In this document: positions 26,966 to 35,904 of the stretch, piece by piece
How the letters are laid out: each line of letters starts with the position of its first letter
Numbering within the stretch: position 1 is the stretch's first letter
NCBI GenBank assembly: GCA_965229695.1
Contig: OZ245921.1
Location: forward strand, 868,001-932,000
Origin: JANSYL01 sp965229695
GTDB lineage: Bacteria; Pseudomonadota; Alphaproteobacteria; Rhodobacterales; Rhodobacteraceae
Length of the DNA: 64,000 nt
Reading direction: 5' to 3'
Program-made: the position numbers and the translations under genes
The notes under the pieces: model-generated
What the model was told of the DNA's origin: nothing
Database searches by the model: none
What the model saw: the letters and a program-made list of their open reading frames with translations, nothing else

Positions 26966-27793
26966 TCAGTTCAGCGGCACCACCCCTTCAAAGAGCGAGG
27001 CCGCCATGCGTTGCCCCAAACGTGGCGACCAAGGCGCTTTGGTCAGGATCGTCGGCTGCTGACTGCTGATCAGTCCTTCCTGCAGCACATTCGTCAATGG
27101 CCAGACCGCCCGATAGGCGTGCAGCCCGGCATCCCGTGCGAACCCGCCAAAATCAGCGTCGGAATAGGTCACGCAATCGGGGTAGAACCACCCTTCCTCC
27201 AGGTTAGATTTCTTCGGGTCGGTGCAACGGATGAAGGTGACCATGGCAATGGTGCCTTCGTGGCTAACCTCGGCAATCGCGCGCAGCAGGTCGCGGGTCA
27301 TGTCCGGCCCGGTATGGGACGCAATCGATTGCGCAAACACAAAATCCACCGGGCCGCCGGCGAAATCGGCATAGTCAAACGCCGTCTGATGTCGGAATTT
27401 CGGCCGTTTCCGCGCGATCACCTGAGAACTGTCCAAGGACGCGCCGAAATGCATCTGCACCCCTTGATCCAAGATCTCGCGTTCCGGTTCGACGCCAAAA
27501 TACCGATCCGGCAGAAGGTAGGGGATGACCAAACGCCCAAGCCGCAAGCTGCCACAACCGATATCGAGAAAACGGTGATAATCCCGGCACCCAAGCTCGA
27601 CCAGCAATTGGAACTGCATCGCCCCGATCAGGTCATAGACAAAGGGCGGGCCGACCCAAGATCGGGGGTGTCGCGCCCCGGCCCCGAGGCGCAGCCCCGT
27701 GGCGTCATGCTCCGCCGCGGGCACATGGCGCGCATAGGCCCGGCGCAGGGTCGCGGGGTCGGCTCGGGTGGTTGGGGCAAAGGATTGATGCAT
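26966..27793 (-). CDS. SAM-dependent methyltransferase
   Basis: About 275 aa from ATG 27793, which has GAGG seven bases upstream (a GTG start at 27835 is possible). Motif I is FLDIGCGSLRLGRLVIPYL, with YFGVEPEREIL placing the acidic residue after strand 2; VDFVFAQSIASHTGPDMTRDLLRAI is the motif following strand 4. It is a class I Rossmann methyltransferase whose substrate is unknown. It is convergent with the secreted protein gene and divergent from the VOC dioxygenase gene. Confidence 0.75.
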   Translation of the reverse strand: MHQSFAPTTRADPATLRRAYARHVPAAEHDATGLRLGAGARHPRSWVGPPFVYDLIGAMQFQLLVELGCRDYHRFLDIGCGSLRLGRLVIPYLLPDRYFGVEPEREILDQGVQMHFGASLDSSQVIARKRPKFRHQTAFDYADFAGGPVDFVFAQSIASHTGPDMTRDLLRAIAEVSHEGTIAMVTFIRCTDPKKSNLEEGWFYPDCVTYSDADFGGFARDAGLHAYRAVWPLTNVLQEGLISSQQPTILTKAPWSPRLGQRMAASLFEGVVPLN

Positions 27794-28002
27794 GGGCAGA
27801 CCTCGGGATGCATGGACAGGCAGAGGCGTTGACACGGGGCGTGGCGCAACGCGATGACGCGGGCTGATCGATTGTTGACCGTCTCGGCGGGTATGACCGG
27901 GCTTCCTTTAGAAAGCGTGAAGCTGGACCAGGCAAAGCGCTGATGCGCATCCCCCCCCTATCACGCCATTGCGCGTCCATGCACAGAACCGGTTCGCCGA
28001 TC

Positions 28003-28064
28003 TGCATTTATGCAAAGACGCAAAGCCGCCATCTTCTGCCTCAACAGCGGATGCAGATATCCGC
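28003..28064. promoter_or_regulatory. Inverted repeats upstream of the dioxygenase-esterase operon
   Basis: TGCATTTATGCA at 28003-28014 and GCGGAT-N6-ATCCGC at 28047-28064 lie just before the operon. They are candidate operators, for example for a MarR-type quinone sensor as in Bacillus mhq operons; no regulator gene is adjacent. Confidence 0.3.
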
Positions 28065-28086
28065 AGCTTTAGATGAGGAGGCTCCC

Positions 28087-29004
28087 ATGACCCGCTCAAT
28101 ACCCGGCATTCACCACGTAACGGCCATCTCTGGTCCGCCCCAGGCGAATGTCGATTTCTACACCCAACAGCTTGGTCAGCGCTTGGTGAAGAAGACCGTG
28201 AATTTCGATGACCCCGGCACCTATCACCTCTATTACGGTGACCATACCGGCTCGCCCGGGACGATCCTGACCTTCTTCCCCTTCGCGGATGCCGGGCCAG
28301 GCCGCGCCGGGCCGGGCATGGCCAGCGCCTATGCCTATGCCGTGCCCGCCGGGCAGTTTGACGCGTGGATGGAGCGTCTGGCCTCGGATGCCATTGATTT
28401 CGATGGGCCGGTCGAACGCTTCGGCCAGCGGGTGATCACCCTGCGCGATCCCGATGGTGCACCGGTGGAGTTGATTGAGACCAATCGCCAAAGCCCTGAT
28501 GAGCTGGACGGTTTCCACTCCGTCACGCTTTGGGAAAATGACATTGCGCCAACCGCGCGGCTTTTGACCGATATCTTCGGTTATGAAGAACAGGGTCATG
28601 AAACCGGCGAAGGCGTCGAACGGCTGCGGCTCGTCGCGCCGGGGGATGCGCGCGGCGCGGTGGTCGACCTGATGCGCTCGGACGCACCGTCGATAGGGCG
28701 GCAAGGTGCGGGCACCATCCACCACGTGGCGTTCCGGGCCGAAGATGACGCCACGCAATTGCAATGGCGCGAGGCGCTGGCCAGCGCGGGCCATGGCGTG
28801 ACACCCGTGATCGACCGGCAGTATTTCAACGCGATCTACTTCCGTGAACCAGGGGGCGTCTTGTTCGAGATCGCCACCGATCCACCCGGTTTCGCCGTCG
28901 ACGAAGATGTCGCCCATCTGGGCGAGGCCTTGAAGCTGCCCGCGAAATACGAGGGCCATCGCGACCGGATCGAGGCAGGGCTGCCACCCCTGAAATACGC
29001 ATGA
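28087..29004 (+). CDS. VOC family ring-cleaving dioxygenase-like protein (MhqO/MhqE type)
   Basis: 305 aa of two tandem vicinal-oxygen-chelate modules. Metal ligands are likely the His in IHHVTAISG near residue 8-9, the His in TIHHVAFRA, and Glu in VLFEIATDPPGF; the first module continues with FYTQQLGQRLVKKTVNFDDPGTYHLYYGD. Homologues (MhqE/MhqO) act on quinones or hydroquinones. AGGAGG six bases before ATG 28087 fixes the start. Translation is coupled to the esterase by a four-base overlap, the same pairing as Bacillus MhqE-MhqD. Confidence 0.85.
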   Translation: MTRSIPGIHHVTAISGPPQANVDFYTQQLGQRLVKKTVNFDDPGTYHLYYGDHTGSPGTILTFFPFADAGPGRAGPGMASAYAYAVPAGQFDAWMERLASDAIDFDGPVERFGQRVITLRDPDGAPVELIETNRQSPDELDGFHSVTLWENDIAPTARLLTDIFGYEEQGHETGEGVERLRLVAPGDARGAVVDLMRSDAPSIGRQGAGTIHHVAFRAEDDATQLQWREALASAGHGVTPVIDRQYFNAIYFREPGGVLFEIATDPPGFAVDEDVAHLGEALKLPAKYEGHRDRIEAGLPPLKYA

Positions 29005-29669
29005 CGGGCCCCAAACCCTCGGCCCCGCTGACATTCAGCGGGGCCACGCCAGGATCGGCCCGGATGGGGCTGATTCTGGTGCATGGTCGCGGTGGCTCTG
29101 CCGCCGATATCCTGGGTCTTGGGTCCGCGCTTGGCCTGCCCGATCTCGCGCTCGTCGCGCCCGAGGCACCGGGGCGCAGTTGGTGGCCAACCTCCTTCCT
29201 CGCACCGATGGATGAGATGGCCCCTTTCGTGGATCGCGGGTTGGCGGCGGTCGATAGCGCCATTGCGGCCTTCGAGGCCCAAGGCCTAACCCGTGATCGC
29301 ATCGCGCTCGCCGGGTTTAGCCAGGGCGGCTGTCTGGCGCTCGAATACGGGGCGCGCCGGGGCGACTTGGCGGGTATCTTCGGCCTTTCCGCCGGTCTGA
29401 TCGGCACTTCCGACGCCAATGCCAGGCACGACCCCGCGCTTTACGGCTATGCGCCCAAGACCTTGGCCTATGACAGCGACCTCAGCGGGGTGCCTGTGAC
29501 AATCACGGTGCATGAACAAGACCCGCATATCCCGCTGGCGCGCGCAAAAGACAGCGCCGATTGCTTCCGGGCCATGGGCGCATCGGTGCGTTTTGATATC
29601 GCGCCTGGCTCTGGCCACGGGATCACCCAGGCCGGCGTCACCGCACTCAGATCGGTCTTGAACCGGTAA
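29001..29669 (+). CDS. Phospholipase/carboxylesterase-family alpha/beta hydrolase (MhqD type)
   Basis: 222 aa. LVHGRGGSAADIL forms the oxyanion region, GFSQGGCLALEYG carries the nucleophile serine (GxSxG), VTITVHEQDPHIPL supplies the aspartate and PGSGHGIT the histidine. Close in length and motifs to the YpfH/MhqD group. Starts inside the stop of the VOC gene (ATGA), so the two enzymes likely act in sequence on aromatic or quinone compounds. A strong hairpin follows the stop. Confidence 0.87.
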   Translation: MTGPKPSAPLTFSGATPGSARMGLILVHGRGGSAADILGLGSALGLPDLALVAPEAPGRSWWPTSFLAPMDEMAPFVDRGLAAVDSAIAAFEAQGLTRDRIALAGFSQGGCLALEYGARRGDLAGIFGLSAGLIGTSDANARHDPALYGYAPKTLAYDSDLSGVPVTITVHEQDPHIPLARAKDSADCFRAMGASVRFDIAPGSGHGITQAGVTALRSVLNR

Positions 29670-29673
29670 CACC

Positions 29674-29703
29674 CAGACCGGCCCGACACCTCGGGCTGGT
29701 CTG
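29674..29703 (+). terminator. Hairpin after the esterase gene
   Basis: CAGACCGGCCCGA pairs with TCGGGCTGGTCTG (13-bp stem with one G-T pair, loop CACC), five bases after the stop. No T-run follows. Confidence 0.6.
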
Positions 29704-29843
29704 ACAAGTTGCGGCAAACACCGTTGGCGCGATCTGCGCGCACCGCCTGTCACGGCTCCCTCCAAAGCCCAGGTCCCCGCGCCCTCGATCTACACGGCAC
29801 GCCCCCCCTCGCCCCCGGCGCGGACACGGGCTAGGGTCGCGCC

Positions 29844-31376
29844 ATGTCAGCGCCCACGCTCTCCTATTCCGACGATCAGGCCCAAGCTCATGACCGCATC
29901 GCCGAGGTCTTGGCCGAGATGGGTGTCGATCTGGACAATGAGACGCTGACGCCCAGCGCCGACGGCGATAGCAGCGTGGTGGCCGTGGTTGGCAAAGCAG
30001 GCTCGGGCAAAACCCTTCTCCTGGCCGAACTGGTCCGCGCGCTCGAAACCGCTGGCGTCGATCTGATTTCCGGCGATTGGGAGGGACGCAGACGGCGCGA
30101 ACGGCGCACCGTCGCCATCCTTGCGCCCACCAACAAAGCCGCCTCGGTCCTACGCAATCGCGGCGTGCCCGCAACCACCATCCACCGCATTCTCTACACG
30201 CCTGTCTATGACCCCGAATACGAAAAGGTCGCGGAATGGCTGGCCGGGCAAGGCACCCGTCCCGAGATCGAAAGCCTTACCGATGAGGCACTGGATCGCG
30301 CCAAAGCCGTCTATGATGCCCATAAATCGATCCCGGCCGCCCTGGCTGCGGCGGGCCTGCGCGGGTCGGATTTCATCACCGGTTGGAAGCGGCGTGAAGA
30401 TGCGCTCGACATTGGGCTGGTCGATGAATCCTCGATGCTTGATGACAAGCAATTCAGCGACTTACGTGAAATTTTCCCGACCCTGATCCTTTTCGGCGAC
30501 CCGGCGCAGTTGGCCCCCGTGGGCCAGTCCGGCGAAATGATCTTTGATAAGATCAAGGGCAACAACCGCCTCGAACTGGCGCGCATCCACCGGCAAGATG
30601 CTGACAACCCGATCCTCGACCTGGCCCATGCGCTTTCCGACCCCGATCTCAGCTTCGAACGGTTCGAACGCATGGTGGAAGATGCCGCCGCAAACGACCC
30701 AAGGGTCGAGGTTGCGCCGCGCGCCGATACCGATCTCATGGCGCGCAGCCCGGTTCTGGTGTGGCGCAACGCGACCCGCGTGCGCCTGATCACCGCGTTT
30801 CGCGGTGCCTTCGGCGCACCCGAGGATGCGCTGATCCCCGGTGAACCGCTGATCTGCGACGGGATCGAATTACCGCTCAAGCACCGCAAACGCCGTATCG
30901 ACCTTGAGGCGCGCGGGCTGATCAAAGGGGCCCCCGTCATTTATCTCGGCCCCGGCTCAAAACCCGGCTTCTCGCGGCTGCATGTGATCGGTGCCGATAA
31001 CCCGCGCCTCTCCGCCGCCTCCATCGTGAAGATCGAAAAACCGGATGAGGAAGAACCCTTCATCCCCTATGCCGCCCGCATGGGCGCAGCTTTCCTACAC
31101 GGCGCGGCGGTCACGACGCATAAGGCCCAAGGCTCGCAATGGCCGGTGGTGCAGGTCTTCGCCCCCGACCTTTACGCCGCCGCCCGATCGGGCCGCAGCG
31201 AGGCGGGACAGGCGCTTTGGAAGCGGCTCGCCTATGTGGCGATCACCCGGGCCGAGGAAAAGCTGATCTGGATCACGCGCTATCGCCTGTCCAAACCCAA
31301 AGCCGCCCTGGGGACCGACGATCTTTCCGTGCCCGTCGCCCCGCTCACCCTGGAAACGCAGGAGGATGCCCCGTGA
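29844..31376 (+). CDS. RecD-like ATP-dependent DNA helicase
   Basis: 510-aa superfamily 1 helicase. Walker A GKAGSGKT at residues 50-57, motif LAPTNKAASVLRNRG, Walker B GLVDESSMLDD (about 192-201), GDPAQLAPVGQSGEM (motif III), arginine-finger region ELARIHRQDADNPILDLA, and the C-terminal UvrD_C_2 section with TTHKAQGSQWPVVQVF and YVAITRAEEKLIWITRY. It resembles RecD2/AAA_30 helicases without RecBC partners here. The final codons overlap the SDR gene (GTGA). Confidence 0.87.
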   Translation: MSAPTLSYSDDQAQAHDRIAEVLAEMGVDLDNETLTPSADGDSSVVAVVGKAGSGKTLLLAELVRALETAGVDLISGDWEGRRRRERRTVAILAPTNKAASVLRNRGVPATTIHRILYTPVYDPEYEKVAEWLAGQGTRPEIESLTDEALDRAKAVYDAHKSIPAALAAAGLRGSDFITGWKRREDALDIGLVDESSMLDDKQFSDLREIFPTLILFGDPAQLAPVGQSGEMIFDKIKGNNRLELARIHRQDADNPILDLAHALSDPDLSFERFERMVEDAAANDPRVEVAPRADTDLMARSPVLVWRNATRVRLITAFRGAFGAPEDALIPGEPLICDGIELPLKHRKRRIDLEARGLIKGAPVIYLGPGSKPGFSRLHVIGADNPRLSAASIVKIEKPDEEEPFIPYAARMGAAFLHGAAVTTHKAQGSQWPVVQVFAPDLYAAARSGRSEAGQALWKRLAYVAITRAEEKLIWITRYRLSKPKAALGTDDLSVPVAPLTLETQEDAP

Positions 31377-32104
31377 AAACCATCATCGTCACCGGTGCCA
31401 GCGCCGGCATTGGCCGCGCGGTCGCGGAAACCTTGCTTGAAAACGGATGGACCGTGGGTCTGGTCGCCCGCCGGGCCGAGAAGCTGGAAGCCATGGCCGA
31501 CCAGTATGACCAAACCGCCGTGCCCCTTCCCCTCGACGTCACCGACCCCGACGCGATCCAGGTCGCCTTCCACGATTTTGCCGAGGCGCATGGGCGGCTG
31601 GACGCGCTGTTCAACAATGCCGGGATCTTCACCCAAGCCGCCCCCATCGACGAAATTCCAATCGAAGATTGGCGACGCGCGGTTGATGTGAACCTGACCG
31701 GGATGTTCCTCTGTGCGCGCATGGCGTTTCGCATCATGCGCCGCCAAGACCCGCAAGGTGGTCGGATCATCAACAACGGCTCCATCTCAGCCTATATGCC
31801 CCGCCCCGGCGCGGCCCCGTACACCACAACCAAACACGGCATCACCGGCCTGACCCGGCAAATTGCGCTGGATGGCCGACCCTTTAACATCGCTTGTGGC
31901 CAGATTGATATCGGCAATGCTGAAACCGACCTTTTGCGCGAGGTTGCGGCCCAGGCCAAAGCGCGCGGAGAAACCCCGCCGCCCACCATGGACGTCACCC
32001 ATGTCGCCGAGGCCGTTCTGGCCATGGCCAACCTGCCCCTCAGCGCCAACACGCTGTTTCAAACCATCATGGCGACGCAAATGCCCTATGTCGGGCGCGG
32101 CTAA
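31373..32104 (+). CDS. Short-chain dehydrogenase/reductase
   Basis: 243 aa. VTGASAGIGRAVAETLLENG is the NAD(P)-binding TGxxxGIG; NNAGIFTQAAPIDE the NNAG motif; catalytic triad Ser in NNGSISAYMPRPGAAPYTTTKHG with Tyr-x3-Lys. GLVARRAEKLEAM, with Arg after the second strand, suggests NADPH. The GTG start overlaps the helicase stop and has AGGAGG upstream. Its pairing with a helicase is probably only positional. Substrate unknown. Confidence 0.88.
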   Translation: MKTIIVTGASAGIGRAVAETLLENGWTVGLVARRAEKLEAMADQYDQTAVPLPLDVTDPDAIQVAFHDFAEAHGRLDALFNNAGIFTQAAPIDEIPIEDWRRAVDVNLTGMFLCARMAFRIMRRQDPQGGRIINNGSISAYMPRPGAAPYTTTKHGITGLTRQIALDGRPFNIACGQIDIGNAETDLLREVAAQAKARGETPPPTMDVTHVAEAVLAMANLPLSANTLFQTIMATQMPYVGRG

Positions 32105-32107
32105 CCC

Positions 32108-32130
32108 CATCTTTATCCCAAAAAATATGG
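32108..32130 (+). repeat. Gene-end motif CATCTTTATCCCAAAAAATATGG, copy B
   Basis: Begins four bases after the SDR stop, in the converging 3' spacer. It closely matches the copy at 43679-43700 and is followed by a GC-rich run. Confidence 0.6.
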
Positions 32131-32177
32131 CGGGGGAGGCCGTCAGGCCGGGGGCAGCGCCCCAGCACCGGCAGCCT

Positions 32178-32933
32178 CTAGGTGCGAATGTAGCGGAATA
32201 CGGCCGAGGCCAGCCACCCAGCCAGGATGGCAATGGTCAAAGACAGAATACCGTAAATCAGCGGGCGCTCATGGGCCAGGTTGTAGATGATGCGCTCCAA
32301 CCCAACCTTGCGCACCGGGATCACCTGCTCATAGACGTCCACAACCTCGCCTCCGCGGGTCAGGAAGATGCGGGTCTGATAATCCCCCTCCACCAGATTG
32401 GCGGGCAAGCGCACGGCAGTATCGAACAGGGTCTGCTCCCGAAACCGCACCGCGCCTTCGTTCAACTGATAGAGCGTGTCGTCCTGGCGAATGCGCATCA
32501 ACGCCTCGGTAAAGGCAGCTTGATCCGGCACCTCGGTGCCGACGGCACGGATCGCCCAAGGGATGCTGACACGATGCCGCAAATCTTCGGTGTGGGTCAG
32601 GGCCGTGCCCAAAGCTGCTGTGGTGGACACTGCATAAAAGGTGGGCGCGCCGTCGATCTCAGCCGCATCGGTGTTCACCCAAATGCCAAAGCGCCGGTCC
32701 TTGCGCCGCACGGTCACGGGGCGGCTTGGCCCTTCAACGGTGATGATGACCTGCATCGCGGCCTCACCGGGCGGCGGGGCCTCGCGGCGGACCGCGCCAA
32801 AAATCAGGATCTCAGAGCCGTCGAAATTCGCGGTGATCGAAATCGCATCCTGGCTCAGCCCCGCGACGACCTCCTCGGCCTGGGCCGGAACAGCTGCCAG
32901 AAGCAGCGTCAGGATCAGCGCCAGCGCCCTCAA
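32178..32933 (-). CDS. TIGR02186 family protein
   Basis: 251 aa. N-terminal signal peptide (MRALALILTLLLAAVPAQA) and one C-terminal membrane helix (YGILSLTIAILAGWLASAVF), so mostly periplasmic with a C-terminal anchor. The body is beta-rich (FDGSEILIFGAVRREAPPPG is the conserved region). The function of the family is unknown. It shares an overlapping start/stop with the TauE/SafE-like transporter upstream, which is the usual pairing, so it may be a periplasmic partner of that exporter. Confidence 0.83.
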   Translation of the reverse strand: MRALALILTLLLAAVPAQAEEVVAGLSQDAISITANFDGSEILIFGAVRREAPPPGEAAMQVIITVEGPSRPVTVRRKDRRFGIWVNTDAAEIDGAPTFYAVSTTAALGTALTHTEDLRHRVSIPWAIRAVGTEVPDQAAFTEALMRIRQDDTLYQLNEGAVRFREQTLFDTAVRLPANLVEGDYQTRIFLTRGGEVVDVYEQVIPVRKVGLERIIYNLAHERPLIYGILSLTIAILAGWLASAVFRYIRT

Positions 32934-33856
32934 TGTCCGCCCCCCGCGCCCAAGGAATAAAGTTCAGCCGGTTCCAGCAGCAGATCCATCGCCAAACGCC
33001 CGCAAACCGCCAGCACCATGATGGCCAGCAGGATACGCAACTGTTCGGCCTTCATCTTCACGCCGATCCGCGTGCCGATCTGCGCCCCGATCACGCCGCC
33101 CACCAGCAGCAAAACCGCCAGCACCATATCGACGGTAAAGTTCGTCGTCGCATGCATCAGCGTGGCGAAACCGGTCACAAAAATGATCTGAAACAACGAG
33201 GTGCCCACAACCACTTTGGTCGGCATCCCAAGCAGATAGATCATCGCGGGCACCATGATGAACCCGCCGCCCACGCCCATGATGGCGGCCAATACACCGA
33301 CGAACAGGCCCACCAGAAGCGGCGGAACGGCCGAGATATAAAGCCCCGAGGTGCGGAAACGCATTTTGAAGGGCAGCTTCTGCATCCAACCGCGCGTGCG
33401 TCGTTTGGGCAGTGGCGCGTCTCCGCCCGCCGATCGCGCCCGCTGGATCGCGCGCAGGCTTTCAAAGAACATCAAGCCGCCGATGATGCCCAGAAACACC
33501 ACGTAACAAAGCCGCACCAACAGATCGACCTGGCCAAGCGCCGTCAAAAGGGCAAAGACCTGCACCCCCGCCGCCGCGCCAATCAGGCCGCCGACAAGCA
33601 GCACACCCCCCATTTTTAGGTCGACGGTCTTTCGTCTCAGATGCGCCAAAACCCCTGAAAAAGACGAGGCGACGATCTGGTTCGCCTCGGTCGCAACGGC
33701 GACGGCGGGTGGAATGCCGATAAAAAACAAAAGCGGCGTCATCAAGAACCCGCCGCCGACGCCAAACATGCCCGACAGGACACCCACAAGCCCGCCAAGG
33801 CCCAGCAGCAGAAACGCGTTCACGCTGACCTCGGCAATCGGCAGGTAGATTTGCAT
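32930..33856 (-). CDS. Sulfite exporter TauE/SafE family transporter
   Basis: 308-aa inner-membrane permease with about eight hydrophobic segments in two repeats: GLGGLVGVLSGMFGVGGGFLMTPLLFF and VGVLAAIMGVGGGFIMVPAMIYL, both holding the GVGGGF motif of the family. A basic cytoplasmic linker (RRTRGWMQKLPFKMRFRT) joins them. Probable anion (sulfite or organosulfonate) export; direction is not provable from sequence. ATG 33856 is used; the frame runs further upstream into the spacer. Confidence 0.87.
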   Translation of the reverse strand: MQIYLPIAEVSVNAFLLLGLGGLVGVLSGMFGVGGGFLMTPLLFFIGIPPAVAVATEANQIVASSFSGVLAHLRRKTVDLKMGGVLLVGGLIGAAAGVQVFALLTALGQVDLLVRLCYVVFLGIIGGLMFFESLRAIQRARSAGGDAPLPKRRTRGWMQKLPFKMRFRTSGLYISAVPPLLVGLFVGVLAAIMGVGGGFIMVPAMIYLLGMPTKVVVGTSLFQIIFVTGFATLMHATTNFTVDMVLAVLLLVGGVIGAQIGTRIGVKMKAEQLRILLAIMVLAVCGRLAMDLLLEPAELYSLGAGGGH

Positions 33857-34075
33857 GTGAGTTTGGACCTTTGACTTTGACCCTTCCTCTAGCGCCTCGA
33901 TTCGCGATTGGCCACCCATGCCGCACCTGCGAAACTGCGACCGATCGGAACAGGCAAAACCCAGGGCCACGCAAAGGCCGGACAGCGAATTTTGCCGCCC
34001 TTGGGTTGAGACCCAGGGCACCAAGGCCCTATGTCAGGGGAAAGCCCGCAAGGGCCACGTCTTTGGAGAGCTTCG

Positions 34076-35902
34076 ATGCACAGCCTACCCCCGCTTACGA
34101 TTCCCTTTGATGCCGCGACCGAAGCCGGGGCCGCGCCTTTGGGGGATCTGCCGAACTGGGATCTGACCGATCTGTATTCGGCCCCGGATTCTGCAGAACT
34201 GACTCGCGATCTGGGCTGGCTCGAAGGGGAATGCGCGGATTTTGCCGCGACCTACGAAGGCAAGCTTGCCGATCTCGATGCGGGTGGGCTTTTGGACTGT
34301 GTGCTGCGCTATGAAAAGATCGATCTGATCGCTGGCCGCATCATGTCCTTCGCGGGGCTACGCTATTACCAGAAAACCACCGATGCGGATCGGGCGAAAT
34401 TCATGTCCGATATGCAGGACAAGATCACCGCCTTCACCACGCCGCTGGTGTTCTTCACGCTGGAGTTCAACCGGATCGACGACGCCCGCTATGACGCGCT
34501 GATGGCCGCGGATGAGGCGCTGGGTCGTTACAAGCCAGTCTTTGATCGGATGCGGGCAATGAAGCCTTATCAACTATCCGACGAGCTTGAAAAATTCCTG
34601 CATGACCAATCGGTTGTCGGTTCCTCGGCCTGGAACAAGCTTTTCGATGAAACCATCGCCGGGCTCAGTTTTGAGGTTGATGGTGAAACGCTCGGCATCG
34701 AAGCGACCTTGAACAAGCTGAGCGAGCAGGATCGCCCCACGCGCGAGGCTGGCGCCCGCGCGCTTGCCGCGACCTTTGGGGAACGGCTGCCGCTTTTTGC
34801 CCGGGTCCACAACACCTTGGCCAAGGAAAAGGAAATCACCGACCGCTGGCGCGGGTTGCCCAGCCCGCAAATGGGCCGCCACTTGGCCAACCATGTCGAG
34901 CCCGAAGTGGTCGAGGCGCTGCGCAACGCCGTGGTCGCCGCCTATCCGCGCCTATCGCATCGCTACTACGCCTTAAAAGCCAAATGGATGGGCCTGGACA
35001 CGCTTGAGGTTTGGGATCGCAACGCGCCCCTGCCGATGGAAGATGACCGCCTGGTACCTTGGGACGAAGCCCGTCAAACCGTGACCGACGCCTATGCCGC
35101 CTTCGATCCTCGCATGGCCGATCTGGCCGAGCCGTTTTTCACCGATGGCTGGATCGATGCGGGCGTGAAGGAGGGCAAAGCCCCCGGCGCCTTCGCCCAT
35201 CCCACCGTCTCGGACGTGCACCCTTATGTGATGCTGAACTATCTGGGCAAACCCCGCGATGTGATGACCTTGGCCCATGAGCTTGGCCACGGCGTACATC
35301 AGCGCCTGGCCGCCGGTCAGGGCGAGCTTTTGTCCTCGACGCCGCTGACGCTTGCTGAAACGGCGTCGGTCTTTGGCGAGATGCTGACCTTCCAGAAGAT
35401 GCTGACCGAAGCCAAGGATGATGCCGCACGCAAGGTGATGCTGGCGGGTAAGGTCGAAGACATGATCAACACTGTGGTCCGCCAAATCGCGTTTTACGAT
35501 TTCGAGTGCAAACTGCATGACGCCCGGCGCGGCGGAGAGCTAACGCCAGATGATATCAACGCGCTTTGGATGTCGGTGCAGGCGGAATCGCTTGGACCGG
35601 TCTTCAATTTCATGGACGGGTACGAAACCTTCTGGGCCTATATCCCGCATTTCGTGCATTCGCCCTTCTATGTCTATGCCTACGCCTTTGGCGACGGGTT
35701 GGTGAACGCGCTTTACGCCGTCTATGCCGAAGGCGGTGAGGGCTTTCAGGAGAAGTATTTCGAGATGCTGAAAGCCGGTGGGTCAAAGCACCACAAAGAA
35801 CTATTGGCCCCCTTCGGCCTTGATGCCTCGGACCCGGCGTTTTGGGACAAAGGGCTCAGCATGATCGAAGGCTTCATCGATCAGCTCGAAGCGATGGAAT
35901 GA
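34076..35902 (+). CDS. M3 family oligoendopeptidase (PepF-type)
   Basis: 608-aa zinc metallopeptidase that degrades oligopeptides in the cytoplasm. LAHELGHGVHQ carries the HExxH zinc site, with a downstream Glu in ETASVFGEM as third ligand and FVHSPFYVYAYAFGDGLVNALY as the substrate-binding region. The PepF N-domain (WDLTDLYSAPDSAELTRDLG) is complete. Start ATG 34076 has GGAG upstream; an ATG at 34031 has non-family sequence. Confidence 0.92.
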   Translation: MHSLPPLTIPFDAATEAGAAPLGDLPNWDLTDLYSAPDSAELTRDLGWLEGECADFAATYEGKLADLDAGGLLDCVLRYEKIDLIAGRIMSFAGLRYYQKTTDADRAKFMSDMQDKITAFTTPLVFFTLEFNRIDDARYDALMAADEALGRYKPVFDRMRAMKPYQLSDELEKFLHDQSVVGSSAWNKLFDETIAGLSFEVDGETLGIEATLNKLSEQDRPTREAGARALAATFGERLPLFARVHNTLAKEKEITDRWRGLPSPQMGRHLANHVEPEVVEALRNAVVAAYPRLSHRYYALKAKWMGLDTLEVWDRNAPLPMEDDRLVPWDEARQTVTDAYAAFDPRMADLAEPFFTDGWIDAGVKEGKAPGAFAHPTVSDVHPYVMLNYLGKPRDVMTLAHELGHGVHQRLAAGQGELLSSTPLTLAETASVFGEMLTFQKMLTEAKDDAARKVMLAGKVEDMINTVVRQIAFYDFECKLHDARRGGELTPDDINALWMSVQAESLGPVFNFMDGYETFWAYIPHFVHSPFYVYAYAFGDGLVNALYAVYAEGGEGFQEKYFEMLKAGGSKHHKELLAPFGLDASDPAFWDKGLSMIEGFIDQLEAME

Positions 35903-35904
35903 CC

